Counted from the stretch's first letter, positions 6,437-16,124 are shown. The stretch is 64,000 bases of DNA from an uncultured Desulfatiglans sp. (GCA_900498135.1 LR026961.1:2752907-2816906), one strand, 5' to 3'. Numbers and translations: made by a program. Notes: generated from the letters alone by a model not told the origin.

Positions 6437-8866
6437 GTGACCCGCAACAACCGAAAGCTTCCCGGCATGGAGCAGGGCGCCCGGATCGGCGACAAAAGCG
6501 ATTCCGGGCGGGAGGGCACCCTCGATGATCTGAAGGTGATCGAACGGCTGGAGATCGGGCCTGTGCGCATCGAGCCTCGCCGGGTCAGCGCCCCTTACAG
6601 GGTGGTGCGCGAGGGTGGGGAAGAGACGAACGAGCTGATCTACCGTTTTGAAGAGGACGTCTTCGAGAAGGACGAGGCCGCCTCCCTGAACCTGGGAAGC
6701 GTCATGTGCGCTCAGGTGGCCCTGAACTACGGGCTGTTCTGCGGAGAAATCGTCTTCAACGGCTGGTTCGACGATCACGACCGGCGGTTTCTCCAGCGTA
6801 TGTGCGCCAACACGGCGCGGGAGATCTATGTCAAGAAGCTGCTCGAGCCGAACCCGTTCCTGACCGGCGCGGCCGCCCGGATGGGGGTCGAAAGACGAGA
6901 GGATTACGGGCAGGCGGTTCTGCGTTTCGAGCTGCCGCCGACGGGCCATGCCCGGGAGAGTGGTCCACAGGCCCGCCCGCCCTGGAAGGTAAGCCCCGGC
7001 AGACACCTGGTGCTCTCGAGCGGCGGGAAGGACAGCCTGCTCAGCTATGGTCTACTGAAGGAGATCGGCTGCGAAGTCCACCCCGTCTTCGTGAACGAGT
7101 CGGGGAGGCATTGGTTTACGGCGCTCAACGCCTACCGGTATTTCTCCGCCGGGGTCCCGGCGACGGCCAGGGTGTGGACCAACGCCGATCGGATCTTCAA
7201 CTGGATGCTGCGCCATCTGCCCTTCGTGCGGGCCGATTTTGCGGATATCCGCTCCGATGAGTATCCGATCCGCCTCTGGACCGTGGCGGTCTTTCTGTTC
7301 GGTGTTCTTCCCCTGGCGCGAAAACGCGGCATCGGCCGGATCGTCGTCGGGGATGAGTACGACACGACGAGGCGCTACAGCCACCGCGGCATCACCCACT
7401 ACGACGGCCTGTACGACCAGAGCCGCTGGTTCGACAACGCGCTGACCCGCTACTATCACCGCAAGGGCTGGGGCCTTTGCCAGTTCTCCATCCTGCGTCC
7501 GCTCTCGGAGATCCTGATCCAGAAGACCCTGCTCGAGCGCTACCCGGAGCTGCAGGCCCGTCAGGTCTCCTGCCATGCGGCGCACAAGGACGGCGACCGG
7601 GTCCGCCCGTGCGGCCGCTGCGAGAAGTGCCGGCGGATCGTGGGTATGATCGAGGCGGTCGGAGGCGATCCGCACCGCTGCGGCTACACGGACGAGCAGG
7701 TGGCTTTCTGTCTCAAAGCTCTGGCCGAAAAGGGCGCCCACCAGGAGAGCGCCGGCGTGCAGCATCTTCTCTACCTGCTGCGCCGGAAGGGACACGAAGG
7801 CATCGCCGGCCCCTCCGGGATGCACGTCAGGCCCCGCCCGGAGGTGATGAAGATCCGTTTCGACCCGGAGCGGTCGCCCCCGGAGGAGATCCCGCGGGAT
7901 CTGCGGCTGCCGCTTTTGACGATCTACGGGGCGCATGCGGACGGAGCCGTGAAACGCAACGGCCGGCTGTGGATCCCCGTCGACCCGATGAGCGATCCGG
8001 TCCTATCGAGGCCCTATCCCTTCGAGCCCCCTGATCGCTTTGCGGTGGATGGCGCTGAGTCCGGCGGGGGGAGCGGCGATCCATCGAAGCATTTCCTGCT
8101 GGGGGATCTGACCTGGCCGGAGGCGAAGAAACGCTTCAGAGAGGTGGACGTGGCGCTGCTGCCCGTCGGGGCCATCGAACAGCACGGGCCGCATCTCCCC
8201 CTGGATACCGATGCCTTCGACGCGGAGTACTTGACCCACCAGGTGGCGCTCCGGTGCTCCGATCCGAGGCCGGTGGTCCTCCCCCTCATCCCGTACGGCG
8301 TCTCCTATCACCACGACGATTTCAGCGGCACCATCGGGGTCAGCCCCGACAGCCTTTCGCGGATCGTGTACGACGTCGGCATGAGTGCGGCCCGCAACGG
8401 CGTCACCAAGCTCGTGATCATCAACGGCCACGGGGGCAATATCCCGGCGCTCCATTTCGCGGCGCAGATGATCAACCGCGATGCGCACATCTTCACGTGC
8501 GTCGACACGGGCGAGAGCAGCGACGCGGACATCGAGGCGATCGCCGAGACCCCGAACGACGTCCACGCCGGAGAGATCGAGACCAGCACCTCCCTGGCGG
8601 TGCGTCCGGAAGGGGTGCGGATGCAGGCGGCCAGGAAGTTCGTTCCCCGTTTTTCGAGCCGTTACCTGGATTTTTCGTCCAAGCGCGGGGTGGGCTGGTA
8701 TGCTCACACCGCGAAGCTTTCCCCCTCCGGTGTCCTGGGGGACCCGACCAGGGCGACGGCGGAAAAGGGGCGTCGGATGTGGGAGCAGATGATCCGGAAC
8801 CTGGTGGAATTCGTCGAGCATTTGAAGGGCCTGACCCTGGACGAACTCTACCAGAGGCGCTATTGA
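6437..8866 (+). CDS. MurL-like PP-loop enzyme fused to creatininase-family amidohydrolase
   Basis: An 809-residue two-domain protein. Residues about 40-460 resemble MurL, the ATP-dependent epimerase of the terminal L-Glu of UDP-MurNAc-L-Ala-L-Glu: the PP-loop SGGKDS is at 195-200, followed by VFVNES, VVGDEYDTTRRYS, FSILRPLSEI and a CGRCEKC cysteine pair. Residues about 555-800 are a creatininase-family metal amidohydrolase: PVGAIEQHGPHLPLDTD gives metal ligands E581, H583 and D592, then NGHGGN at 663-668 and HAGEIETS. PP-loop enzymes adenylate a carboxylate; creatininase members open cyclic amides or cleave peptides. I know of no such fusion. Cytoplasmic. GTG 6437 is chosen; ATG 6467 is possible. 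It ends five bases before the epimerase gene. Confidence 0.75.
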   Translation: MTRNNRKLPGMEQGARIGDKSDSGREGTLDDLKVIERLEIGPVRIEPRRVSAPYRVVREGGEETNELIYRFEEDVFEKDEAASLNLGSVMCAQVALNYGLFCGEIVFNGWFDDHDRRFLQRMCANTAREIYVKKLLEPNPFLTGAAARMGVERREDYGQAVLRFELPPTGHARESGPQARPPWKVSPGRHLVLSSGGKDSLLSYGLLKEIGCEVHPVFVNESGRHWFTALNAYRYFSAGVPATARVWTNADRIFNWMLRHLPFVRADFADIRSDEYPIRLWTVAVFLFGVLPLARKRGIGRIVVGDEYDTTRRYSHRGITHYDGLYDQSRWFDNALTRYYHRKGWGLCQFSILRPLSEILIQKTLLERYPELQARQVSCHAAHKDGDRVRPCGRCEKCRRIVGMIEAVGGDPHRCGYTDEQVAFCLKALAEKGAHQESAGVQHLLYLLRRKGHEGIAGPSGMHVRPRPEVMKIRFDPERSPPEEIPRDLRLPLLTIYGAHADGAVKRNGRLWIPVDPMSDPVLSRPYPFEPPDRFAVDGAESGGGSGDPSKHFLLGDLTWPEAKKRFREVDVALLPVGAIEQHGPHLPLDTDAFDAEYLTHQVALRCSDPRPVVLPLIPYGVSYHHDDFSGTIGVSPDSLSRIVYDVGMSAARNGVTKLVIINGHGGNIPALHFAAQMINRDAHIFTCVDTGESSDADIEAIAETPNDVHAGEIETSTSLAVRPEGVRMQAARKFVPRFSSRYLDFSSKRGVGWYAHTAKLSPSGVLGDPTRATAEKGRRMWEQMIRNLVEFVEHLKGLTLDELYQRRY

Positions 8867-8871
8867 CGGCC

Positions 8872-9942
8872 ATGAGAATCGCGTCCATAGAGGCTTGGCC
8901 CGTCCACATGGACCTGTCGGAGCCCTATACGATCGCCTACGAGCGGGTCGAGTCGACGACGAACATCCTGCTGAGGGTCGAGACCGACCAGGGGATTACG
9001 GGCTGGGGCTGCGCGGCGCCCGACCTGCACGTGACAGGCGAATCCGTGGGGACGGCCCTCCGGGCGATCGACGATCTCGCTGCGCCGGTTCTGCGGGGGG
9101 CGGACCCCTTGAGGCCGGCGCTGGTGATGACGCGTTTGAGGCGGCGGATCACCGGCATGCCCTCCGTTCTTGCCGCGGTGGACATGGCCCTGTATGATGT
9201 CCTCGGGAAGCGGTGCCGGCTCCCCCTGTGGCGCCTGTTGGGCGGGTACCGGAGCCGGATGAAGACCAGCGTGACCATCGGGATCATGCCGCCCGCCGAG
9301 ACGCTCCTCGCCGCCCGGGATTTGACGGCGCGCGGGTTCAGGAGCATCAAGATCAAGGGCGGGCTGGACGTCGAAGGCGATATCGAACGGGTATGGAGGG
9401 TTCGTGAGGCGGTCGGCAAAGGGATCGAACTGCGCTTCGATGCGAACCAGGGGTTCACGGTGGAGCAGTCGCTCCGGTTCGTCGAGCGGACCCGGGAGGC
9501 CCGTCTCTCGCTCATCGAGCAGCCGACCCCGAGAGGCGAGCCGCAGATGCTCGCACGCGTGACCAGCAGCGCCGCAATCCCTGTCATGGCGGACGAGAGC
9601 CTGACGAGCCTGCGGGACGCCTTCCGCATCGCCCGCGGCGGTCTGGCCGACATGGTGAACATCAAGTTGATGAAGGTCGGGGGCATCTCGGAGGCTCTGC
9701 AGATCGACGCCGTGGCGCACTCCGCCGGCCTCGAGGCGATGGTCGGCTGCCTGGACGAGGCGGCCCTGGGCATTGCCGCGGGGCTGCATTTCGCGTTGGC
9801 GCGGCCCAACGTAATCTATGCCGACCTCGACGGCCATCTGGGGCTCATGGATGACCCCACGGCGGGGGCGGTCCGCTTGCGGGGCGGATTCCTCTACCCG
9901 AATCCGGAGCCGGGTCTGGGATTCAATGTGACGGTTCGATAG
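8872..9942 (+). CDS. Enolase-superfamily dipeptide epimerase / DgcA-like racemase
   Basis: A 356-residue member of the muconate-lactonizing/dipeptide-epimerase group. Catalytic residues are all present: KxK at K160/K162, metal ligands D190 (DANQG), E216 (EQP) and D241 (DES), and the opposite-face lysine K268 in NIKLMKVGG. An Asp-x-Asp pair (D318, D320 in YADLDG) matches the motif that binds the free amino group of L-Ala-D/L-Glu dipeptides. The alternative, N-acetyl-D-Glu racemase (DgcA), has the same fold and is favoured by the DUF1611 neighbour. Substrate therefore lies between Xaa-Glu dipeptides and N-acylglutamate. ATG 8872 follows the previous stop by five bases. Confidence 0.82.
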   Translation: MRIASIEAWPVHMDLSEPYTIAYERVESTTNILLRVETDQGITGWGCAAPDLHVTGESVGTALRAIDDLAAPVLRGADPLRPALVMTRLRRRITGMPSVLAAVDMALYDVLGKRCRLPLWRLLGGYRSRMKTSVTIGIMPPAETLLAARDLTARGFRSIKIKGGLDVEGDIERVWRVREAVGKGIELRFDANQGFTVEQSLRFVERTREARLSLIEQPTPRGEPQMLARVTSSAAIPVMADESLTSLRDAFRIARGGLADMVNIKLMKVGGISEALQIDAVAHSAGLEAMVGCLDEAALGIAAGLHFALARPNVIYADLDGHLGLMDDPTAGAVRLRGGFLYPNPEPGLGFNVTVR

Positions 9943-9958
9943 GAAGGTGGCGGGTGTG

Positions 9959-12340
9959 ATGTTTTACAGGAGAATTTTTCCCCTGCTTGTGATGGTGCCG
10001 GCCCTGTGGGTGGTTGCGGGGTTTGCAGCCTTGCCCGCCCCGGCCGCGTCCGCCGATACCGCCGAGCCGGATCTTCTTTCGCGGGTCTCCCGCCAGGATA
10101 TGGAGCGGATCGTCGAACTGCTGGAAGACCCGGCCAGGCGCGAGACGTTCGTCCAGGATCTGAAGACCCTGCTCGAGCTCGAGGCGGAGCGGAAAAAGGG
10201 GGTGAGCCCAAAAGGACGGGCACCGGAATCGGAGGGAGAGGAAGAGCTCGCTATTCTGGATCGGGCGGCGGCAAGGTTCGAATCGATTTCCACGCACATC
10301 ATACGGGCTGCAGAGGCGGCCTGGGGCCTTATCGTCCGCACACCCGAGGCGTTGCACGAGACCCTCGCCCTCGTGCGTCATTTGGAAAGCCGGAAGGACC
10401 TCGCCGTTCTAGGGGGTCACCTTCTGGCGGCGATTCTTCTGGCCCTGCTCGTCCGCTGGGCGCTGAACGGCGTCCTGGCCCGGACCAACGAGAGGATGAT
10501 CCGGAATCCAGGGCATCTCCATCTCGCCCTTGCGAGGGTATTCGTATCGGGCCTGCCCTGTGTGATGCTCCTGCTTGGTCTCTTCCTGCTTTTCCGATGG
10601 ATGCCCTCTCTCCCCAGGGCTCAGCTGTTTATCCTCTTCTTTTTCACGGTTCTGATCGGCTACCGATGGACGGTGGAACTGCTGAGGGTCCTCCTCGGGC
10701 CGGATCCGGATTTGCCCCGCATCCTGAGGATTTCGGACGAGGATGCCAACTATGCCTGGCTTTGGGGGATGCGGTTGGTTCGGTACGCCTTTTTTTACAT
10801 CGTTCTGAGCCAGTTTCTGCGTTTGCTGAGGATCCCAGCCGATGCCTATGCCTTTATCCGCGGCGCGCTCCTCCTGGGGTTCCCGGTCATGCTCAGCGCT
10901 TTCATCCTTCAGGCTGCGGCTGAAATCCAGACGCGCCTCGGGAAAAGAACGGCCGATACGGCAGAGCCCGAACCGGTGCTGCACAGGGGCCTCCGCCTGG
11001 CGACCCGTTACGGGCGGCTCCTGTTGATTGGATATGTATGGGCGTTTTTCCTTTTTTTGATCCTGCATCTCGATGGGGCCTTTGCCTACCTTTTGGCGGC
11101 CACGCTCAAGACAGGGGTGGTTGGGGTATGTCTCTGGCTGGCGTTTCGGGTGCTCGACGGATTCTTCGGGGTCCTGTTCCATGTCGAGGAGGCCATCAAG
11201 GCCAGATTTCCGGGGCTCGAAGCCAAGGCGAACCGCTATATCCACCTCTTCCGGAAGGGCCTGAGCGGTCTCCTGGTGATCATGGCCCTGGGGGTCGCAG
11301 GGCAGGTATGGGGGGTGCCGGTTCGGGACCTGGTCTTGTCGGACATCGGTTCCATGCTGATCTGGAGGGGATTCGGCATGGTGTTGACGGTTGCGCTCGC
11401 CCTGGTCGTGCTGGAGATCTGCCTGTTCCTGCGCAGGTATCTGCTCAGTGAGGACACTCAAAAGTGGTTCCAGGTGACCCAGAAGACCAGAACCTTGATC
11501 CCCATGCTGCATGCAGGGATCAAGGTTGGCGTCTGGTTCGTGGCGGGGGTGATCGTGCTGGATCGTGTGGGGGTGAGCGTCGGCCCCATCCTTGCCGGGG
11601 CGGGCATTCTCGGGCTGGCCGTCGGATTCGGTTCCCAGACCCTTGTAAAAGACCTGATCAACGGGCTTTTCATCCTCTTCGAGGACAGCATCCGGGTGGG
11701 GGACTGGATCAGTCTGGGAGACAAGGGGGGGAACGTCGAGGCCGTCAGCATCCGGACCATCCGGCTGCGTGATCTGGACGGCAATGTCCATGTCATTCCC
11801 AACAGCTCCGTCGATATACTGACCAATCTGAGCAAGGAGTATTCTCGGGCGGTGATGGATATCGGGGTGGCCTACCGTGAGGATGTCGACGAGGTCATGG
11901 AGATCCTGAAGGAGATCGGCGCGGAGATGTGTCAGGACCCCGACTACGCCCCGGACATCCTGGAGCCGTTGGAGGTCTTCGGGCTCGACCGTTTCGAGGA
12001 CTCGGCGGTGGTGATCCGCGCCCGATTCACCACGCGGCCTCTCAAACAATGGAGCATCCGCAGAGAGTTCAATCGCCGGTTGAAACGTGTCTTCGATGCC
12101 CGTGGGATCGAGATTCCGTTTCCGCATCAAACGCTTTATATGGGCGCTCTGAAGGATGGCGAGGCTCCGCCCCTGTTTTTGAAGATGAAGACGGATGGCG
12201 GCGGCGATTCGGGCGCCGTCGATGGGGGGGCCGGGCGAAAGGAAGAGTGGACCGGTGCATCGATGGATGGGAGCGGCCGCACCAGCGAGGGTGAGCGGCC
12301 CACGGATTCTGCGCCGGTCGAGAATCATTCTGTGAGGTGA
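9959..12340 (+). CDS. Large MscS-family mechanosensitive channel
   Basis: A 793-residue inner-membrane channel. It begins with a signal-like segment (about residues 1-30), then a helical charged periplasmic region (about 30-150), several membrane segments, and the conserved MscS core in the last 280 residues: the pore-lining helix AGAGILGLAVGFGSQTLVKD followed by the beta domain with GDWISLGDKGGNVEAVSIRTIRLRDLDG and the HVIPNSSV strand. Length places it with the MscK/MscM-type large members that release solutes on hypo-osmotic shock. AGGAAGG at 9941-9947 precedes it; GTG 9956 is an alternative start. The 16-base gap to the epimerase suggests cotranscription. The last 70 residues are low-complexity and polar. 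Confidence 0.9.
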   Translation: MFYRRIFPLLVMVPALWVVAGFAALPAPAASADTAEPDLLSRVSRQDMERIVELLEDPARRETFVQDLKTLLELEAERKKGVSPKGRAPESEGEEELAILDRAAARFESISTHIIRAAEAAWGLIVRTPEALHETLALVRHLESRKDLAVLGGHLLAAILLALLVRWALNGVLARTNERMIRNPGHLHLALARVFVSGLPCVMLLLGLFLLFRWMPSLPRAQLFILFFFTVLIGYRWTVELLRVLLGPDPDLPRILRISDEDANYAWLWGMRLVRYAFFYIVLSQFLRLLRIPADAYAFIRGALLLGFPVMLSAFILQAAAEIQTRLGKRTADTAEPEPVLHRGLRLATRYGRLLLIGYVWAFFLFLILHLDGAFAYLLAATLKTGVVGVCLWLAFRVLDGFFGVLFHVEEAIKARFPGLEAKANRYIHLFRKGLSGLLVIMALGVAGQVWGVPVRDLVLSDIGSMLIWRGFGMVLTVALALVVLEICLFLRRYLLSEDTQKWFQVTQKTRTLIPMLHAGIKVGVWFVAGVIVLDRVGVSVGPILAGAGILGLAVGFGSQTLVKDLINGLFILFEDSIRVGDWISLGDKGGNVEAVSIRTIRLRDLDGNVHVIPNSSVDILTNLSKEYSRAVMDIGVAYREDVDEVMEILKEIGAEMCQDPDYAPDILEPLEVFGLDRFEDSAVVIRARFTTRPLKQWSIRREFNRRLKRVFDARGIEIPFPHQTLYMGALKDGEAPPLFLKMKTDGGGDSGAVDGGAGRKEEWTGASMDGSGRTSEGERPTDSAPVENHSVR

Positions 12341-12349
12341 GATTGAACG

Positions 12350-13603
12350 ATGCCCTTCAACAAGGAATATATCTCTTTGCCCTTTGACGAGACCGGCTTC
12401 CGGGAAAGAAACCGTGATCTCTCGCTGCTGCTCGACCTGAGTTTTCTAGCGGCATCGACCATCGATCTGGCCGGGCTTCTGAGCCGGTCCATTGCAAAGA
12501 TCACCTCCCACTTTCAACTGGACGCGGCCAGGATCTATCTGATGGACGAAAAGGCGGAGTGCATGCACCTGGCCGCCAGCCTGGGCATCGAGACCGAGCA
12601 TCTGGAGATCGTTCGCCTGGAGGAGGGCTTTTCGGGAAAATCGGCCCGCACCCGTTCGTTCATCGCGCAACGGCTGAGCGAACTCGATGACCGGGAGAGG
12701 ATCAAGCTGCTCGCCGCCAGGGGGATCAAGATCATCATCTGTGTGCCCTTGATATTGATGGACAAGGTGGTGGGCGTCCTGAATCTGGCGGCCCGGCACG
12801 AGGTCGAGCTGCATCAAGGGATGGTGGACATCCTCAATCTCATCGGCAGCCAGATCGCCGTGGCCGTCACCAACATCCGCCTGCTCGAAGATATCCGGTC
12901 GAAGGCGGAAGAGATTGAAAAAAAGAACGAAACCATCAAGTTTTTCGCCTACTCCATTTCGCATGACCTCAAGGGCCCCGCGATCGCCATTTATGGTCTG
13001 CTGCGGCGCCTGGAGTCAATGATCGACGGCGGGCTCGACGAAAAGGCGAAGACGTGCCTGGAGCATATCTTCAAGGCTTCGACCCAGCTGCAGCGGCTGG
13101 TTGCGGATATCAACGCCTACATCAGCGCCAAGGAGGCCTCGCTGGATATCGAAAAGGTCCCGGTGAAGGAGGTGCTCGCCGAAATCCAAGAATCCCTGAG
13201 GGAAATCCTTTCCTGCCGCGGCATCGCATGGATCGTGCCCGAGGATTTGCCGGTGGTTTCTGCAGACCGGCTGTCCCTTGGCCGTGTGCTGCGGAATCTG
13301 ACGGAAAACGCCCTCAAATACGGCGGGCCCGGGATGACCGAGATTCGATTCGGGTACCGGGACGAAGGCGACTTCCACGTCTTCTCGGTCTCGGATAACG
13401 GGGTAGGGATCTCCAGAGAAGACGCCTCCCATCTGTTCGAGCTCTTCCGGCGCCACGCCAGCTCGAAGGGGACCGAGGGGTCCGGCATGGGGTTGGCGAT
13501 TGTCAAGGAGATCATCCAGCGGCACGAGGGTCGTGTTTGGCTGGCTGAGGGCGAAGGAAGCGGGGCGTCTTTCGTGTTCTCGATCAGGAAGGGCCTGGGC
13601 TGA
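12350..13603 (+). CDS. GAF-domain sensor histidine kinase
   Basis: A 417-residue soluble kinase with no membrane segment. An N-terminal GAF domain (about 20-175, including the conserved IICVPLILMDKVVGVLNLA strand) leads through a coiled coil (KAEEIEKKNETIK) to a HisKA dimerisation domain with the phospho-acceptor in SISHDLKGP (about residue 205) and a HATPase domain with N-box NLTENALKYGG, DNGVGI and GSGMGLAI. It starts nine bases after the MscS gene, so it probably belongs to the same transcript. No response regulator is adjacent; its partner is unknown. The ligand of the GAF domain cannot be told from the sequence. Confidence 0.9.
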   Translation: MPFNKEYISLPFDETGFRERNRDLSLLLDLSFLAASTIDLAGLLSRSIAKITSHFQLDAARIYLMDEKAECMHLAASLGIETEHLEIVRLEEGFSGKSARTRSFIAQRLSELDDRERIKLLAARGIKIIICVPLILMDKVVGVLNLAARHEVELHQGMVDILNLIGSQIAVAVTNIRLLEDIRSKAEEIEKKNETIKFFAYSISHDLKGPAIAIYGLLRRLESMIDGGLDEKAKTCLEHIFKASTQLQRLVADINAYISAKEASLDIEKVPVKEVLAEIQESLREILSCRGIAWIVPEDLPVVSADRLSLGRVLRNLTENALKYGGPGMTEIRFGYRDEGDFHVFSVSDNGVGISREDASHLFELFRRHASSKGTEGSGMGLAIVKEIIQRHEGRVWLAEGEGSGASFVFSIRKGLG

Positions 13604-13680
13604 AAAAGCTGCTCCCAAAAAGCGGGCAAAGCACGTCCGGGATGGCCTGGGGGATCCGAGCCGGGCAGGAGGTTTGCTTC

Positions 13681-14745
13681 ATGGGGACCTATCATAGAAA
13701 AGTGTCGTCCAAGGCGGGTCTGCCGCCCGGCACCCTGGTGCATGTCGGGGAAAGGAAGGCGGAAGAGGTTCAGATCGCCCTGATGCAGTACAACGATTCG
13801 GATCTTATCGAAAGAGAGGTTTCATCGGTTGAAGAGTGTGGCGCGGCGCTCTCTGATGAAAAGGTGTCATGGATCAATGTGAGCGGGGTTCACGAGGCCG
13901 GTGTCGTGGGGGCGTTCGGGCGGTTGTTCGGGCTTCATCCCCTGCTGTTGGAGGATGTCTTGCACACCGGACAGCGCCCCAAGCAGGAGGACTATGAGGC
14001 CTGCCTCTTCGTTGTCCTTCGGATGTTGACCTTCGATGAAGAGAGTGGAGAGATTCTGTCCGAGCAGATCAGCCTCGTCGTCGGGCCTCGCTATGTGCTC
14101 TCCTTCCAGGAGCGCGAGGGGGACGTATTCGGCATGCTCCGTGACCGGATCCGCAGCGGGAAGGGGCGCATCCGGAAAATGGGGGCGGATTATCTCGCTT
14201 ACGCCTTGATGGATGCGGTGGTGGATCAGTATTTCGTGATTCTCGAGAATTTCGGCGAGCAACTCGAGGAGCTTCAGGATCTGGTCCTTTCGGGTCCGAT
14301 GTCCGACACCCTGGAGAGCATTCAGACCATCAAACGGGAGATGCTGTGGATGAGGAAGTCGGTGTGGCCTCTGCGCGAGGTGCTTGGCGGCCTGCAGCGG
14401 GGGGAATCGCCGCTGATGGGGCCGGAGGTGCAGCCTTTTTTGCGGGATGTCTATGACCACACGATCCAGGTGGTGGATACCCTCGAGACCTTCCGGGATA
14501 TGGCGGCGGCCACGCTCGACGTGTATCTGTCGAGCCTCAGCAACCGCATGAACGAGGTGATGAAGGTGCTGACGATCATTGCGACCATTTTTATCCCGCT
14601 GACCTTTATCGCCGGCGTCTACGGGATGAATTTCAGGCATATGCCTGAACTGGAATGGCGCTGGGGCTATGCCGCGGTGTGGCTGGTGATGATCGTGGCC
14701 GGCGGACTCATGGTCCTGGCGTTCCGCCGTAAGAAATGGCTGTGA
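13681..14745 (+). CDS. corA: CorA-type magnesium/cobalt transporter
   Basis: A 354-residue CorA protein. It has the large cytoplasmic N domain, a long stalk helix and two C-terminal membrane helices; the signature YGMNF sits between them near residue 314, and the basic RRKKW tail closes the protein, as in the family. CorA forms a pentameric inner-membrane channel for Mg2+ (also Co2+ and Ni2+). AGGAGG at 13667-13672, eight bases before ATG 13681, fixes the start; an upstream in-frame ATG at 13642 lacks such a site. Cobalt uptake could matter for the B12 genes elsewhere in the window, but nothing links their regulation. Confidence 0.92.
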   Translation: MGTYHRKVSSKAGLPPGTLVHVGERKAEEVQIALMQYNDSDLIEREVSSVEECGAALSDEKVSWINVSGVHEAGVVGAFGRLFGLHPLLLEDVLHTGQRPKQEDYEACLFVVLRMLTFDEESGEILSEQISLVVGPRYVLSFQEREGDVFGMLRDRIRSGKGRIRKMGADYLAYALMDAVVDQYFVILENFGEQLEELQDLVLSGPMSDTLESIQTIKREMLWMRKSVWPLREVLGGLQRGESPLMGPEVQPFLRDVYDHTIQVVDTLETFRDMAAATLDVYLSSLSNRMNEVMKVLTIIATIFIPLTFIAGVYGMNFRHMPELEWRWGYAAVWLVMIVAGGLMVLAFRRKKWL

Positions 14746-14896
14746 CCCGCTTCTGCCTTCCGGCCCGGTTCTCCCGGGCCCCGTTCCGCTATCGCAGGTT
14801 TTCGGACGAACGTGCAACCAAGGACGCCCGGCGGCTGCAGATTGTGGACCGGCGCTCCACCGGATCCGGGCCGGGCGTGTTTCGCTCCGATCTCTA

Positions 14897-14924
14897 TTGA
14901 CCCTGTTGAACCCATTCTTATGAT
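14897..14924 (+). promoter_or_regulatory. Candidate sigma-70 promoter upstream of htpX
   Basis: TTGACC (14897-14902), a 16-base spacer and TATGAT (14919-14924) lie about 125 bases before the HtpX start, inside the only 300-base gap of this stretch. The rest of the gap (14746-15048) shows no gene. Confidence 0.5.
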
Positions 14925-15048
14925 ATACATAAACGTGCAGGACGGTTGAGCCCGAGGGTGATCTGCGGCCGCAGGAAACCGGCGCGGGCGGCCCTGTGCT
15001 GCATGCTCCAAACCTTTTGTCGTCTGAGGACGGGGAGGAAGAAGGACG

Positions 15049-15984
15049 ATGGGAAACTGGTTCAAAACGACGCTTCTGCTCGGGGCGTTGACGCTTCTGA
15101 TCATGTGGATCGGCCATCTTTTCGGAGGGAAGCAGGGGATGATCCTGGCCTTCATCCTGGCCATGGGCATGAATTTTTTCAGCTACTGGTATTCCGACAA
15201 GATCGTTCTGCGGATGTACCGGGCGCAGGAGGCTACGGCCGACCGGTATCCCGAGCTCTACGGGATCGTCTCGGAACTGGTGCAGCGGGCGGGGGTCCCG
15301 ATGCCCAGGCTTTACGTGATTCCGGAGCAGGCGCCGAACGCCTTCGCTACGGGAAGGGATCCTGAGCATGCCGTCGTGGCGGTTACGGAGGGGCTCCTGC
15401 GGCTGATGAATCGCGAGGAGATCAAAGGGGTCCTCGCCCACGAACTGGCGCACGTAAAACACCGCGATATTTTGATCGGCTCCATCGCCGCTACGTTGGC
15501 CGGTGCGATCATGATCCTGGCCAACATGGCCCGGTGGTCGGCCATCTTCGGCGGAGGGTCCAGCCATGACGAGGAAGGTGGGGGCCTCGGAGGCGTCGGG
15601 CTGATCGTCATGTCGATCCTGGCACCGGTGGCGGCGATGCTGATCCAGATGGCCATCTCACGTTCGAGGGAGTATCAGGCCGATGCGGGTGGAGCGTCGT
15701 TCGCGGGCAACCCCGAAGGTTTGGCCGGAGCGCTCGAAAAACTCGGAGCCTACTCCAGGCGGCTTCCCATGCAGGCCAACCCGTCCACAGCCCACATGTT
15801 CATCGTAAACCCGCTCTCAGGGCGGAGCCTGATGCAGCTGTTTTCGACCCACCCGCCGATCGAAGAGCGCATCGCAAGGCTGCGGGGCCAGCGGCCTCAG
15901 CAGCCGGCCGCGGGCGGGGACGGCGGCCCTGTTTCGGGTGAAGACCAGGCCAAGGCGGCCTGGAGGCATTTGTCGGGCTCCTGA
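15049..15984 (+). CDS. htpX: HtpX-type M48 membrane metalloprotease
   Basis: A 311-residue protein with two N-terminal membrane helices (about 7-23 and 30-47), the M48 zinc motif HELAH at 131-135 (H131, E132, H135), a second pair of hydrophobic segments (about 142-160 and 182-200) and the downstream [11 protein letters not shown] stretch holding the third zinc ligand. This is the HtpX layout; the enzyme degrades misfolded inner-membrane proteins with its active site on the cytoplasmic face. GGAAGAAGGA precedes ATG 15049. Transcription probably starts at the promoter near 14900 and ends at the hairpin at 16075. The C-terminal 30 residues are Gly/Gln/Pro-rich and variable. Confidence 0.93.
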   Translation: MGNWFKTTLLLGALTLLIMWIGHLFGGKQGMILAFILAMGMNFFSYWYSDKIVLRMYRAQEATADRYPELYGIVSELVQRAGVPMPRLYVIPEQAPNAFATGRDPEHAVVAVTEGLLRLMNREEIKGVLAHELAHVKHRDILIGSIAATLAGAIMILANMARWSAIFGGGSSHDEEGGGLGGVGLIVMSILAPVAAMLIQMAISRSREYQADAGGASFAGNPEGLAGALEKLGAYSRRLPMQANPSTAHMFIVNPLSGRSLMQLFSTHPPIEERIARLRGQRPQQPAAGGDGGPVSGEDQAKAAWRHLSGS

Positions 15985-16074
15985 GATTCCGGGGCCGATT
16001 GCCCCGGGGCGCCTGCGGCTCGCTGCGCGAGCGGCCCTGCCGATGGGCGCTGAGACCCGCCACGCAGCGTATCC

Positions 16075-16124
16075 CCCGATGGAAACCGATCAGTCTCGTC
16101 ATGCGGCTTCCATCGGGCTTTTTT
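16075..16124 (+). terminator. Rho-independent terminator after htpX
   Basis: CCCGATGGAA (16075-16084) pairs with TTCCATCGGG (16108-16117) across a 23-base loop, followed by C and six T residues. It lies 90 bases after the htpX stop. Confidence 0.7.
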
